From positions 1 to 64,000 of the forward strand of contig CADBCS010000009.1 of assembly GCA_902793195.1 (NCBI GenBank): a stretch of DNA of 64,000 nt. Reading direction: 5' to 3'. Positions 18,788-28,360 of this stretch are shown piece after piece. A program made the position numbers and the translations under genes. The DNA is from an uncultured Coriobacteriaceae bacterium (GTDB taxonomy: Bacteria; Actinomycetota; Coriobacteriia; Coriobacteriales; Atopobiaceae). A model generated the notes under the pieces. The model saw only the letters and a list, made by a program, of their open reading frames with translations. It ran no database searches and was not told the DNA's origin. Numbering within the stretch: position 1 is the stretch's first letter; each line of letters begins with the position of its first letter.

Positions 18788-19573
18788 ATGGTTATTTACT
18801 TTAGCGCGACGGGCAACACGAAGTTTGTGGCGGAAAGGCTGGCCGAGCTTCTGGAAGACGAGGCTTGCGACCTTTGCCCGAGGATTCGCGGCAACGACTT
18901 TTCTCAGATCGACTGTGGCAAGACGCTGGTGGTGTGCTCGCCTGTGCACATAAGCGGTCTGCCGAAGTTCTTGTCCGACTATCTGAAGAGAGTCTCGTTC
19001 TCGGGGCCAACGGTGGCCTACGGGGTCCTTACCGATGGTGGGTATGCGGGCATCGCGGGCCACCAACTCAAGAAGATCCTCGAGAAAAAGGGGATGCGCT
19101 TTGGGGGCTTCGCCGAATTCGTGCTCCCCGGCATCCATATCACGAGCATCACGAGCCGGAAGATCGGGGTCGAGGAGATTGAGCGTCGCATACGGGCCAC
19201 CTCCGAGCGGCTGCCCGAGGTTGCCCGCGCCATGCGCGCTGGGGAGACTCTTGCTGGCAAGCGCACGTTGCTCCCAGAGGTCGCGCTTACCGAGGCGCTC
19301 ATGCCCGGGCTTCGCTTTGTCGGACTTCGAACGCGCAAGTTCTGGGCAAGCGACCAATGCGTGTCGTGCGGGCTTTGCGAGCGGGTCTGCCCGGTTGTGG
19401 CCATAACGATGCGCGACGGCAGGCCGACATGGAACATGTCGCATTGCGCGCACTGCATGGCGTGCATCCACAACTGTCCGAAGGAGGCCATAGAGTACGG
19501 GGACGTCACGAAGGGCAAGCGCCGCTATACGTTCGCCAGGTACCGGTATGCGGCACAAAGTGGTGGCAACTAA
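18788..19573 (+). CDS. EFR1-family flavodoxin-ferredoxin fusion protein
   Basis: A 261-residue protein from ATG 18788. The N-terminus MVIYFSATGNTKFVAERLA is a flavodoxin FMN-binding start, with a flavodoxin-like domain to about residue 160. The C-terminus has two 4Fe-4S motifs, CVSCGLCERVCP near 197 and CAHCMACIHNCP near 219. This is the EFR1 ferrodoxin family common in anaerobes; it should shuttle electrons in the cytoplasm, partner unknown. Iron-sulfur use fits an anaerobic host. It is separated by 129 bp and a promoter-like box from the downstream operon. Confidence 0.85.
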   Translation: MVIYFSATGNTKFVAERLAELLEDEACDLCPRIRGNDFSQIDCGKTLVVCSPVHISGLPKFLSDYLKRVSFSGPTVAYGVLTDGGYAGIAGHQLKKILEKKGMRFGGFAEFVLPGIHITSITSRKIGVEEIERRIRATSERLPEVARAMRAGETLAGKRTLLPEVALTEALMPGLRFVGLRTRKFWASDQCVSCGLCERVCPVVAITMRDGRPTWNMSHCAHCMACIHNCPKEAIEYGDVTKGKRRYTFARYRYAAQSGGN

Positions 19574-19641
19574 GCAGGCGACCCCGTTTCTAAGTGACGG
19601 TCACCTACCGATGTTGATGCAATACTGTCCAGCATTACTTG

Positions 19642-19647
19642 TATAAT
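19642..19647 (+). promoter_or_regulatory. Putative -10 box for the SPFH operon
   Basis: A consensus TATAAT at 19642-19647 lies about 55 nt before the SPFH start. The matching -35 region is weak; a TTGATG at 19614 is 22 bp away, which is too far. It is the only consensus box between the ferredoxin gene and the six-gene cluster. Confidence 0.45.
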
Positions 19648-19702
19648 CGCATTCTATAAGGTTGCTTGAGTTTCGGCCGATTTGCATGGTCAGGAGGATG
19701 GC

Positions 19703-20920
19703 ATGGCATTCATCGATGTGGTCGAATGGTCGCCGCGCGGAAACGACATATATTGTTGGCGTTTTCCACACTCGAACCTCAGTACAAAGACCCAGCTCAT
19801 AGTGCGCGAGTCGCAGGAGGCGGTGTTCTTCTCGAAGGGTCAGCTGCTGGGTAAGTTCGGACCTGGCAAGCATACGCTTACCACGGAAAACCTACCGCTG
19901 TTGCGCAACCTGTATGGTATCCCATTTGGTGGCAGGAACCCGTTTGTCGCGGAGGTGTGGTTCGTAAACAAGACCACGCCGCTCACCATCGACTGGCGGA
20001 CAACCTCCATGCGGTACATGGATCCCGACTATGGCGCCATGGTCCCCCTCGTCGCCCAGGGACGTTATGGCGTGCAGGTGGAGGATGCCGAGAAGTTCCT
20101 CATCAAGCTCATAGGCACAATGGAGGAGTTCAACGCGCGCAACCTCACGGACCACTTTATGGGTCCGCTCGTGGCAAAGACCAACAGCGCGATCATTTCG
20201 TACATGACGGCAAATTCCGTGGGCATCACCCAGATCGCCGCCCACCTCGATCAGTTGAGCACGTTCGTTGGCCATCCCATGGCTGCGTTCTGGGAGGAGT
20301 ACGGGCTCAGGCTTGTGGGGTTCTTCATCACGTCGATCGACCTCGACACCGACTCGCCCGAGGGCCAAAAGATCTCCGAGGCGATCTCCGACCGCAGCGC
20401 GCAGAACATCGCGGGCTACACCTGGCAACAGCAACAGTCGTTCAACATGGCAAACAACGCGGTGCGCAACGGTGGCGGCATGGGCCTGTTTGGCGTGGCC
20501 ATGATGACAGGCGGCTTTGGCGGCGGCGGCATGGGACAAGGCATGATGGAGCAGCCGGGCCAGAGCGGGTTCAATGTGGGGTTCGGTCAGCGACAGCAGC
20601 CGCAAGGCTCGCAGTTTGGCCAGCGGATGGATGGCGGGGCGGGTGCCCCGGCACGAGCCGTCAGCCAAGTGTTTTGCGCGAACTGTGGCAAGACGTACGC
20701 TTCGGATTCGCGGTTCTGTCCGCACTGCGGGCACGAGTACAACCCGTGCCCCCTGTGCGGCGCCGACAACCAGCGGGGCGCTCGGCGCTGCGTCACCTGT
20801 GGCGCGCAGCTTGCGGCATCCGCCGTGGACGACATGACCCAAAGTCTATGTCCCCGGTGCCACGAGAGCGTTGCGTTGGGCACGAGGTTCTGTCCGCGCT
20901 GCGGCGCTCACATAAGGTAG
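19703..20920 (+). CDS. SPFH-domain (YdjI/virion-core-like) protein with three zinc ribbons
   Basis: A 405-residue protein starting at ATG 19703 (AGGAGG five bases upstream). Residues 1-245 form an SPFH-type domain (FIDVVEWSPRGNDIYCWRFP, LIVRESQEAVFFSKG, FGPGKHTLTTENLP). A Gly/Met/Gln-rich linker spans about 250-315. The C-terminus has six CxxC knuckles (CANCGK, CPHCGH, CPLCGA, CVTCGA, CPRCHE, CPRCGA), making three zinc ribbons. This architecture matches the 'virion core protein'/YdjI group, whose B. subtilis member works with a PspA-like protein in membrane stress. It is the first gene of a six-gene operon and probably the membrane-scaffold component. No PspA homologue is present here. Confidence 0.8.
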   Translation: MAFIDVVEWSPRGNDIYCWRFPHSNLSTKTQLIVRESQEAVFFSKGQLLGKFGPGKHTLTTENLPLLRNLYGIPFGGRNPFVAEVWFVNKTTPLTIDWRTTSMRYMDPDYGAMVPLVAQGRYGVQVEDAEKFLIKLIGTMEEFNARNLTDHFMGPLVAKTNSAIISYMTANSVGITQIAAHLDQLSTFVGHPMAAFWEEYGLRLVGFFITSIDLDTDSPEGQKISEAISDRSAQNIAGYTWQQQQSFNMANNAVRNGGGMGLFGVAMMTGGFGGGGMGQGMMEQPGQSGFNVGFGQRQQPQGSQFGQRMDGGAGAPARAVSQVFCANCGKTYASDSRFCPHCGHEYNPCPLCGADNQRGARRCVTCGAQLAASAVDDMTQSLCPRCHESVALGTRFCPRCGAHIR

Positions 20921-20938
20921 ACGAGAGGGGAGCTCATC

Positions 20939-21679
20939 ATGGCAAGGCAGAATCACGAAATGGCACTGAGGTGCCTGCTGTTTGCGGCCGGGCTCGCGGT
21001 GCTCCTTGTCGCCCTGGCCCTGCTGGCGCCCTATTCGTTGGGCGGAATCGAGGCACGGGTGTTCACTGTCGTTGTGTCGGTCTCGCTGTATGTCGTTCTG
21101 TTTGGGCCACTCGTTTTGGGCGGCACCTTGGAGGGCATGCGCGTCGGGGAGATTGTGGCCGGCGGGATGTACGCTAAGGCCGCCACCATCTATGCAGCAT
21201 GCTCTGTGGGCACGATGACCTATGTCAACCTCACGCTACAGCCTCCCCTTGGGTTGCTCATCGTGGTTCAGCTGGTGGCTCTTTTGGCCATAGGAGCCTA
21301 TATCGTGATGGGCGATGCAACGCAGACGCAGGTTTTTTCCGTCGAGGCGAACGAGCAGGCAAAGGTGGCACCCGTTAAGGCGATGCGAGCGAACGCGGCA
21401 CGTCTTGAGGCGCTCGCCCTCGATCTTGATCCCACGACGAGCCCGGACTGCACCGACGTGCAGCGCCGCATGCGGAGAATTGCCGACGACGTCCGCTACC
21501 TCAGCCCCAGCGGCAATTCGCAGGCAACCCAGCTCGACGTCCGGATTGACACTAACCTCAGGGCGATGAATACGTTGCTGGACACCAGCGCGCAGGATGT
21601 GCGAATCGTTGAGGAGCTCGGCGGCATGACGCGCGAGACCCAACGGCTTATAGACCAGCGAAAGAAGCTTTGCGAATGA
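20939..21679 (+). CDS. Four-helix membrane protein of the SPFH operon
   Basis: A 246-residue protein. The first 125 residues contain four hydrophobic segments (LLFAAGLAVLLVALALLAP; VFTVVVSVSLYVVLFGPLVL; a segment near 85-100; LLIVVQLVALLAIGAYIVM). A soluble helical tail of about 120 residues follows, rich in charged residues (VQRRMRRIADDVRYL, DVRIVEELGGM). It has no recognisable enzyme motif. It is 18 bp after the SPFH gene and 37 bp before the next. It could correspond in role to the membrane partners of YdjI-like proteins, but no sequence relation is claimed. The cytoplasmic tail may bind the coiled-coil proteins encoded downstream. Confidence 0.6.
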   Translation: MARQNHEMALRCLLFAAGLAVLLVALALLAPYSLGGIEARVFTVVVSVSLYVVLFGPLVLGGTLEGMRVGEIVAGGMYAKAATIYAACSVGTMTYVNLTLQPPLGLLIVVQLVALLAIGAYIVMGDATQTQVFSVEANEQAKVAPVKAMRANAARLEALALDLDPTTSPDCTDVQRRMRRIADDVRYLSPSGNSQATQLDVRIDTNLRAMNTLLDTSAQDVRIVEELGGMTRETQRLIDQRKKLCE

Positions 21680-21716
21680 TTGGCCCGACGAGCATTCGAG
21701 ATGATGGGAAACGAAG

Positions 21717-23654
21717 ATGACGGGTAAGGTGTTTTCTGAATCCGCAAACGTGGTTGAGGACGAGGCAAAGGTGCTGTTCGACTACTACCGGCAGGCGGCC
21801 GAGAAGATCGTGTCCGAGGAGCGCATGTACGAGCAGCAGATCGAGGCCATTACCGCCGATCGCCAGGAATGGGCGAGCAAGCTAGAGCGGTCGCAGAAGA
21901 CGATGGTGGTCTGGGCTGTTGCTGCGGGGGTCTCGCTGGTGCTGATTGCGGTCATCATGTTTTTTGCACTGGTCGTTACGCTCGCGTGCGCTGCCATGGC
22001 GCTCAGGCAGTATTTGTCGCAGGGCGAGGCCAAGAGGGCGCTGGGGCAGTGCGAGAGCAGGATCGCGGAGCTCCAGTCGGCCATTTGGGGCATTCGCAGG
22101 AACTATCGTGTGTCAATGATCGGCGTAGCCTACGTGCCCGTTGCGAAACGTGTTGCCATGGGCGACAAGAGCATTGTGGTGGACTACACGGGCGAGCAGC
22201 CCGAGACCGAACTGTCGCTCACCTTGATCAATCATCCAGATGAATTGAGGGCGGCCATGGACGACTTGAGCCAGCACATGGCGCAGATGCCTGCGGTCGA
22301 GTCGAATCAGGACGTCGAGCCGGTGGACACGTCGGACTACTCTACCTCCATGCAGGATGTCACGCTGCATGACTACATGGGCACCATCGATCGGCAGGTA
22401 CGCAACATTCGATATCTGGTGGGGGACAGCCACGACGTCTCGGTAACGCTTCCTGCCGTACCGCCCACAAGTGACCGCTACGCGTTCTTGCAAGAGTACG
22501 CGACCAACGATCCAGGCGACTGCCCCATCGTTCCCGTGTTCGACGTCCGTGACGTGCGGCAAAAGCTCGATGCGTTCGATGCGCTCGGCGAGCTCAACGT
22601 GCAGGCCGCGGCAGACGGAAGCGCCAACATCGAATTCTTTACCGACGTGATGCGTCGGCTTGCGGAGGGCGTGGATTCGCTCACCCGCTCTCGCACCGCG
22701 AGCGTCTCCACGCTCACCAACTACGCCACGGGCATGCTGGGTAATGTGTTGCGCGCCGCGTTCGACCAGTACTCCCCAACGCTTGAGGCAGAGGAGATCG
22801 AGAGAATACGCACCGCCACGTTCGACTATGCCGACGAAGTGGGCGATTACGTGCCGTTCTCGCTCAAGGAGAGCTCGCGCGTGCATTACGACATCTTTGC
22901 GGACTCGTGGATTGCGGACAATGGTTCGCGTACGGCCATGCCGTTTGGCATGCACCAGGTGGACACCGAGGTGCTCATGCCGGTGATCCAAAACCTCATG
23001 CAGGAGAATCGCGTCGAGCGTCTGCGCATCTACAACGAGATTCAGGACCAGAAGACGGACTACCTCGCGCGTTGGCACCATGAGGTCGACGAGTTCTACC
23101 GAAGCAATCGCTCCGAGGCCAACGATCTTATCCAGCGCATGCGGGAGTCGTTTGCGGAATATGCAGAGAGCTACAGCAACTACACGACGCAGAAGGCGAC
23201 GTTCGATGCGATGAAGGGCAGCGGGAGTATTGCCGACACCGAGGTGGAGGACATAGACAACCAGGATGAGATCATTGCCAGCTTCGAGGCGCAGGCAAGC
23301 CAAGCGCGCGCGAAGCAGGACGACTTCGAGAGCTATATGGAGCGGCTGAGCGAAGACATCGACGCGAGCAGCGAGCGCTTTGCCCACATTGAGTTCTACG
23401 AGGCCTCGCTGCGAGACGCCGAGGCGCGCGACGTGGCTCTGGCGTCTGCCGCGGTGCGGGACTTGGACGCACGCAGGAGGAGGCTGTCGTCTGTGAGTGC
23501 CTATTTGGCCCAGAACGCCAGCATTCCGCCCGAGCCCAACGTTTCCGAACGGCTCGACGCGGACTTCACGCTCAATCTGAGCAAGCGCGCGGCATCCAAC
23601 ATCGCCCAGGTCGGTGGACCGGCCGCATACGACGAACTCGAGACGGGTCGGTGA
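21717..23654 (+). CDS. Large coiled-coil protein with membrane hairpin
   Basis: 645 residues from ATG 21717. A charged N-terminal helix (residues 1-60) leads into a hydrophobic hairpin at about 63-100 (VVWAVAAGVSLVLIAVIMFF, then ALVVTLACAAMAL). Residues 105-430 appear globular, with an FGMHQVDTEVLMPVIQNLM segment. A long, Glu/Arg/Gln-rich coiled coil follows at about 430-610 (IQDQKTDYLARWHHEVDEFY, FEAQASQARAKQDDFESYM). The C-terminus is short and disordered. No family is recognised. It ends 7 bp before the next start, so it belongs to the operon. I infer a membrane-anchored structural or sensing element. Confidence 0.6.
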   Translation: MTGKVFSESANVVEDEAKVLFDYYRQAAEKIVSEERMYEQQIEAITADRQEWASKLERSQKTMVVWAVAAGVSLVLIAVIMFFALVVTLACAAMALRQYLSQGEAKRALGQCESRIAELQSAIWGIRRNYRVSMIGVAYVPVAKRVAMGDKSIVVDYTGEQPETELSLTLINHPDELRAAMDDLSQHMAQMPAVESNQDVEPVDTSDYSTSMQDVTLHDYMGTIDRQVRNIRYLVGDSHDVSVTLPAVPPTSDRYAFLQEYATNDPGDCPIVPVFDVRDVRQKLDAFDALGELNVQAAADGSANIEFFTDVMRRLAEGVDSLTRSRTASVSTLTNYATGMLGNVLRAAFDQYSPTLEAEEIERIRTATFDYADEVGDYVPFSLKESSRVHYDIFADSWIADNGSRTAMPFGMHQVDTEVLMPVIQNLMQENRVERLRIYNEIQDQKTDYLARWHHEVDEFYRSNRSEANDLIQRMRESFAEYAESYSNYTTQKATFDAMKGSGSIADTEVEDIDNQDEIIASFEAQASQARAKQDDFESYMERLSEDIDASSERFAHIEFYEASLRDAEARDVALASAAVRDLDARRRRLSSVSAYLAQNASIPPEPNVSERLDADFTLNLSKRAASNIAQVGGPAAYDELETGR

Positions 23655-23661
23655 GGGACGC

Positions 23662-24606
23662 ATGGCAAACTTCGACGTAAACGTTTCGACGGAGCCGATG
23701 GCGCGCACGATGGATGGTGTCACCAAAAGCGTCCAGGTCGTCGGTGGGGCCGTCTCCGCCATGCAGGTTGCGGTTATCGCCTCCGAGAAGGCGGCGGCAG
23801 ACAAGATCTGCCGAAGCGTGGACACCGGGTTCTACACACTCATTAAGTCCCGCATGAGCCAGCGGTTGTCGCAGTTCCAGAGCACGATGCGCAGCCGCGT
23901 TGGCGCCATGCTAGAGACCAGCATGGCCATCGACCGCGTCCGAACGCAAATGACGGGCGACTTCAATCGAATCAAGGCGCGCTACGCCAAGCTCTTTAGT
24001 GGCTTGGATCGCACGCTCGACGAACGCGTGCGGGCAATTGACAGTGACGCCATGGAGCTGTCGAAGAAGCGCACCTCGATCCTGCTCGACCGTCATTGCC
24101 AAGAGGCGCCTGTCGCCATGTATTGCATGACGGATACCACCAATGTTGCCCTAAAGTCCACCGCGGCTAGGGTGAAGGTCCGTACCGCGGAGTCCATAGA
24201 CGATTTGAGCAATGGGGCGCGCCTTGTCGTGCGGCACCAGAGGACCCTGGACTCAATCGCCGAGGACGGCGTTGCGGCGCAGGACGCATTGTTCTTTATG
24301 CCGGTTGTCTACGTTGCCAGCGAGAGCATGTCGGTGCCGGACGCCTACAGCTTCGAGGCCTATGCGCCGCAGGCGGTCGATGTGTCAACGCGCAATGCGA
24401 TCGTCTTGAGGATGCGTGAGGCCGGGGCAGAGCTTGGCAACGACCTGGTTGCCTATGGCACGCAGATTCGCCATGAATACGAGCATATGGTGTCGTGCTC
24501 GGGGGTGGACCCGCGCGTTGCCCAAACCATGCTCGGGTTGTTTGACGCCTCGCGACCGGGTGCCTTGGCAACTGCGATCAGCCAAGAGAACGGAAGCCGC
24601 GCATGA
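23662..24606 (+). CDS. Helical protein A, paralogue of the next gene
   Basis: 314 residues from ATG 23662 (GAGGGA upstream). Residues 3-135 run VNVSTEPMARTMDGVTKSV, then GAVSAMQVAVIASEKAAADK, FQSTMRSRVGAML and IKARYAKLFSGLDRTLDERV. This segment aligns along its length with protein B (24603-25724), so the two genes arose by duplication. The C-terminal 180 residues are less similar but share an LFFMPVVYVA segment, matched by LFVPVIYMV in B. No membrane segment, no catalytic motif. The stop overlaps the next ATG (ATGA), implying coupled, matched expression. Function unknown. Confidence 0.6.
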   Translation: MANFDVNVSTEPMARTMDGVTKSVQVVGGAVSAMQVAVIASEKAAADKICRSVDTGFYTLIKSRMSQRLSQFQSTMRSRVGAMLETSMAIDRVRTQMTGDFNRIKARYAKLFSGLDRTLDERVRAIDSDAMELSKKRTSILLDRHCQEAPVAMYCMTDTTNVALKSTAARVKVRTAESIDDLSNGARLVVRHQRTLDSIAEDGVAAQDALFFMPVVYVASESMSVPDAYSFEAYAPQAVDVSTRNAIVLRMREAGAELGNDLVAYGTQIRHEYEHMVSCSGVDPRVAQTMLGLFDASRPGALATAISQENGSRA

Positions 24607-25724
24607 GTTACACCAAGTCATACCACGGCAGTGTCCATTACTCAGGCTCGAAGAGCATAACGTATCCCGCGTCCAATCATGGCGGGCAAAAGACGGTGCA
24701 CTATTCCGGCGACGTTCCGGTTGAGATAACGATTCATGTCAACACCGATCCCTTCGAGGCTAGCGTCAGCGAGGCCGAGACTGCTCTGGTCTCGGTGGCA
24801 GGAGTGCTGTCCGCCACGGAAGCCGCCCAGGTGGCCGCCATCGCCGAGGGTGGCGAGCGCATTGCCCGAACGACCACGTCCGGCTTCTTTGGCCTGCTAC
24901 GCTCAGAGCTCTCTTCCCAGATCTCGGAGTTCGGCAACACCATGCGGTCGAGCGTGGGCATGCTGCTGGAGCTGTCACGTGCGGTCGACGACATCCACGA
25001 GCAGATGCGGGAGGACTACCACCGGATACGGAGCAGGTACCGGCGTGTCTTCGACAGGCTCGACCAAGAGCTCGACCGACGCGTCAAAGCCATGGATCGC
25101 GCCTCGTTCGACCTTCGCGAGCGGGCAATGGGCGAGGTGGTGATGGGTTCGTACGCCGAGGGTGCGGGGAGGCTGTATGCGCAGACCTCCGAGATGCACG
25201 CGCTTCCCCTCAAGCTTCAGACCGCCCGCACGAAGGGGACCGCCGCTCAGGCGATTGAGGACCTCGGTGACACATGTCTCTTTGTGGAGGATTACCAAAG
25301 CACTATCGAGGCCGTCACCCAAGACGGCGGTGATGACGCCGTATTGTTTGTCCCTGTTATCTATATGGTGCAGGACCAGTTGCAGGGCGCTTCGGAACAA
25401 CTGGTCGTCTACCAGGGAGACGACGCATGCAGGGGCGAAGTTCAGGCGGCGGTCATGCGCTACGTGGCGAGCGTGCCCTATCAGCAATGGACCGCCATCG
25501 ATTCGAAGCGGCTCGACGAGCTCGATGGTGACTATCTGCGACTGGTGGATGCGTACGGACGCGGAGACGGCACGAGCCACGGTGTTGCCTCGGACTTAGA
25601 TTCCGGGGACCGCGAGCGGGTCTCCCAGCTAATGCTGAAGATGTACCAAGAGGCTGGTACGAAGACCGTCGGCGTAACGTACGGGGTCGCTGAGGCGCAA
25701 AACAACGTGAGGAGTGAGGCATGA
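24603..25724 (+). CDS. Helical protein B, paralogue of the previous gene
   Basis: 373 residues. It has a Tyr/Ser/His-rich N-terminal extension of about 40 residues (SYTKSYHGSVHYSGSKS, HYSGDVPVEI) that protein A lacks. The shared module follows: HVNTDPFEASVSEAETAL, FGNTMRSSVGMLLELS, RIRSRYRRVFDRLDQEL. I recall similar extended proteins in other Gram-positive gut bacteria without assigned function. The start overlaps the upstream stop by ATGA and its own stop overlaps the next start the same way, so genes A, B and the beta-repeat gene form one translationally coupled block. Likely structural; function unknown. Confidence 0.6.
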   Translation: MSYTKSYHGSVHYSGSKSITYPASNHGGQKTVHYSGDVPVEITIHVNTDPFEASVSEAETALVSVAGVLSATEAAQVAAIAEGGERIARTTTSGFFGLLRSELSSQISEFGNTMRSSVGMLLELSRAVDDIHEQMREDYHRIRSRYRRVFDRLDQELDRRVKAMDRASFDLRERAMGEVVMGSYAEGAGRLYAQTSEMHALPLKLQTARTKGTAAQAIEDLGDTCLFVEDYQSTIEAVTQDGGDDAVLFVPVIYMVQDQLQGASEQLVVYQGDDACRGEVQAAVMRYVASVPYQQWTAIDSKRLDELDGDYLRLVDAYGRGDGTSHGVASDLDSGDRERVSQLMLKMYQEAGTKTVGVTYGVAEAQNNVRSEA

Positions 25725-26701
25725 CGGAGCTTAGAGAGGTGCAGATCGGCAACGACAACCAGATTGGTTTGTCGGATGCCATCGTGCGCGGAGGAATACT
25801 GCCCGAGTCGACAAAAGAGCTGTCTCGTTTCATTCGCATCAAGAAGAACGTCGTCGTCGAGGGCGGAACATACGCCGAGAGCATAGACATCGCCGACGGG
25901 CCGACGGAATTCAGGAATGCGGTATTTGCCAACCGAGAGCTACACGTGCAGACCGAGGCAAGAGAGCCCATCGTGTTTAGGAAGGCGGTCGCCAGCTCCG
26001 ATACGGTGTCGGCATACGTCACGAGCGGACGGGTGCTGTTCGGGGCCGACATCAACGCGATCGCCATACGGCTCAAGAACTGCTACGTGGGAGGCAGCAT
26101 ATACGGAGCCGACGTCGAGCTCGAGCATTGCGTCGTGCTGGGTGGCGTGTTCGCCTCGCGCAGCATTTCGATGAATGACGTTATGGTTGGTACGTTTCAC
26201 GGGCCGGAGGTGTTTCTTCGGGGCATCAACTACCTACTGTATCCCACGGCGTTCTCGGTGGAGCCGATGCTCACGCTGCCGGGTACCGAGCTGTATTGTT
26301 TGGCGCTGGCCGACCTCGGCGCGCTGTACAAGGGCGAGGCCGAGGCGCCGGAGAGCGGCAGCATACCCATGGACATCGCCGCCGATTCGCAGCGAACCGT
26401 ACTCGTCGATGCCGATGGAACAAAGATGCTGGTAAACAGCTATTCGGTTGCCACGCGCGTGCTGGCCTCCGACTTGGCTGACCCCGGAAAGCTCGAAAAC
26501 CACTTCCTCATATCCGCCGGAGCGCTTGGCACGCAGCTGCTCAAGTCGTATGCGCTCAACAAGTCCGACGGCACGAAGTCTGCCGAGCTCACCATCGAGA
26601 ACATCGCGGAATTCCTGTTCTCGGTGCTCAGCGGCGCGACGGTGGTCCGGAAGCTCGACAGCCACGTGTCCTTTGACGAGCTCAAGGAGAAGTTCGGCTA
26701 G
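25721..26701 (+). CDS. Bactofilin-like beta-repeat protein
   Basis: 326 residues. Residues 35-175 show short beta-strand periodicity with alternating hydrophobics (FIRIKKNVVVEGGTYAES, IRLKNCYVGGSIYGADVELE, HCVVLGGVFASRSISM). This is the pattern of bactofilin/polymer-forming right-handed beta-helix proteins. The remaining 150 residues are mixed and contain DADGTKMLVNSY. It is the last gene of the operon; the stop at 26699-26701 is not followed by a clear terminator. A filament-forming partner in an SPFH/coiled-coil operon suggests a scaffold on the membrane. The bactofilin relation is by repeat pattern only. Confidence 0.55.
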   Translation: MTELREVQIGNDNQIGLSDAIVRGGILPESTKELSRFIRIKKNVVVEGGTYAESIDIADGPTEFRNAVFANRELHVQTEAREPIVFRKAVASSDTVSAYVTSGRVLFGADINAIAIRLKNCYVGGSIYGADVELEHCVVLGGVFASRSISMNDVMVGTFHGPEVFLRGINYLLYPTAFSVEPMLTLPGTELYCLALADLGALYKGEAEAPESGSIPMDIAADSQRTVLVDADGTKMLVNSYSVATRVLASDLADPGKLENHFLISAGALGTQLLKSYALNKSDGTKSAELTIENIAEFLFSVLSGATVVRKLDSHVSFDELKEKFG

Positions 26702-26743
26702 GTCGCGTAAGCGATAAAAGGGGACAAATCCCTCTTCCCGGTT

Positions 26744-26965
26744 TTACCAAGGACGCGCAGGCGAAGGAAGAAGAGAAGAAATCCGAGGTATCCTGCCGTA
26801 GGTCTCCAACATGGCGCGGACCTCGGCGTTCTTCTTGTTCTCGGGGAGACGCCGGTCCCCGACGGAGTCATGCTGACGTGCCGCGATGCCCGTTCTTCTC
26901 GCCAACTCCTCGGCATATTGCTTGGCCGTCCCGTATTGCAAACCGAAGACACTAACGCTCGTCAT
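26744..26965 (-). pseudogene. Flavodoxin N-terminal fragment
   Basis: From ATG 26965 the frame reads SVSVFGLQYGTAKQYAEELARR, a flavodoxin start with the FMN-binding YGTAK loop, then diverges into unrelated Lys/Glu-rich sequence and stops after 73 residues. A real flavodoxin domain needs about 140. It is a truncated fragment. Confidence 0.5.
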
Positions 26966-28360
26966 GCTTTCCCCCGCAGGCCCCAGGCACTCCCCAGACA
27001 TTGATTTATAAAACACGGGCGGCAAAGGATTGCCTGCGCGAGCTCGGGTTAGTCCTTCGATGTTGCTTGTGCGTGAGCCGGTCGTAAACTCGTTGCAATG
27101 TGAGGGAAGGCCAAAGCCCTGATGAGCTGGTCAAAGTGTGGTCTATCTCTAAAAAGATATTGCTCGGTTCGTTCGGGGTGCGTGTCTCAAAAATGTATGC
27201 TCAAAGGCAGTTTGCCATCTTTCGAACAGCTCTACGCAGACCGGTGGACGCCATTCTGTGGCGTATGGACACCAGGCTGCGTTCAGAGCGCCCTAAGGCC
27301 ACGCAACCATCGTTGGCACGGTACGGATGAGCGCACAGCCAATGGCTGGAGGTGCCTCATGGGTAACCGGACCAGCTACCGGGACGTTGTGCACGTGCGA
27401 CGTGCGAACGGTTGTCACACCACGTGGCATTCGCGGACGGGAGCTCTGTAACGTAACGCATACTCTAGAGTTGCTGCCGCCCTTTGCGGGCGCCGCCGTT
27501 GAATATTTCAGAGCAAACAGGCACCCTCTCCAAATACCAGCGGTCTACCATTCCAATGCGAACGGTCCATCGTTCCGGAAAAAACGGTCCGCTCGGATCC
27601 TCGTTGAAGGTGGGCGGCAAGTTGTCCTTCTTGCTGCGAGCTCTAGGGCTGGACAGCGATGACAATTGCTTACGCTCGACGGACTGCGACACATCACTTT
27701 CACGGCACGCACTTCGAGCTGATCGACGGTGGTGGCACGCGGTCATCTGGAATCGACGCCTTTGGCAGTGCTTGCGACGGTGTGGTGCTAAAGCCCATCG
27801 TGGTTCCGAGTACATTTGACGATGGCGGTTGGACGCGCAGCACGAAGCGTGGGGTGGCCGTTAGCCCGTAAGGGGTGCCGGTGTCCGTAACGGGTGCCGA
27901 CGCCCGGAACGGTGGACCGATGGCTTGGAACGATGGCCGTTTTGGCTTGGAATAATCACCGCCGCCCAGAACGAGTGAGTGGTTAATGCGCAACGGGTCC
28001 GGTTTCCTCACCGGAGAACGCCCCTTTGGCGGGGCGTCCATTTCGCGTGGAACGGCGATAGTCTCTTCGCGGAATGGTGTCCACAGCCATGGAACCATGT
28101 CCAGATTGTTTTGTAATAACCAGATTCCCAGAGAATCCCCATAGAACAAATAGTCGTACCATCTACACAAAGGATAAGCAGCTGTGCTGTTGGTAGTCGT
28201 ACACGGGTGCACCGTAAAAGCATCTTTGAGAAGCACCGTTTGTCCAGCTACCTTAGTGCGCACGGAGAAAAACGGCCACGAAAGTTCAGATGTCCTCTTA
28301 TGCTTAATTCGTGCAGTATTGATGAACCATCGTCAGTCATATCGGGGTTTGGAGTGCTTG
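26966..28360. other. Long gene-poor region before the large secreted protein gene
   Basis: About 1.4 kb with visibly lower GC than its left side and no credible frame on either strand. It contains a 22-bp sequence (27070-27091, starting TGCGTGAGCCGGTCG) found again at 39250-39271. Stretches near 27840-27960 repeat short phrases such as ggaacg and gggtgccg. It is probably transposon- or recombination-derived decay plus the promoter of the next gene. Confidence 0.4.

Noticed and set aside
22113..23825. 570-residue minus-strand frame
   Set aside because: Shadow of the coiled-coil gene; it overlaps it completely and has no ribosome site or family motif.
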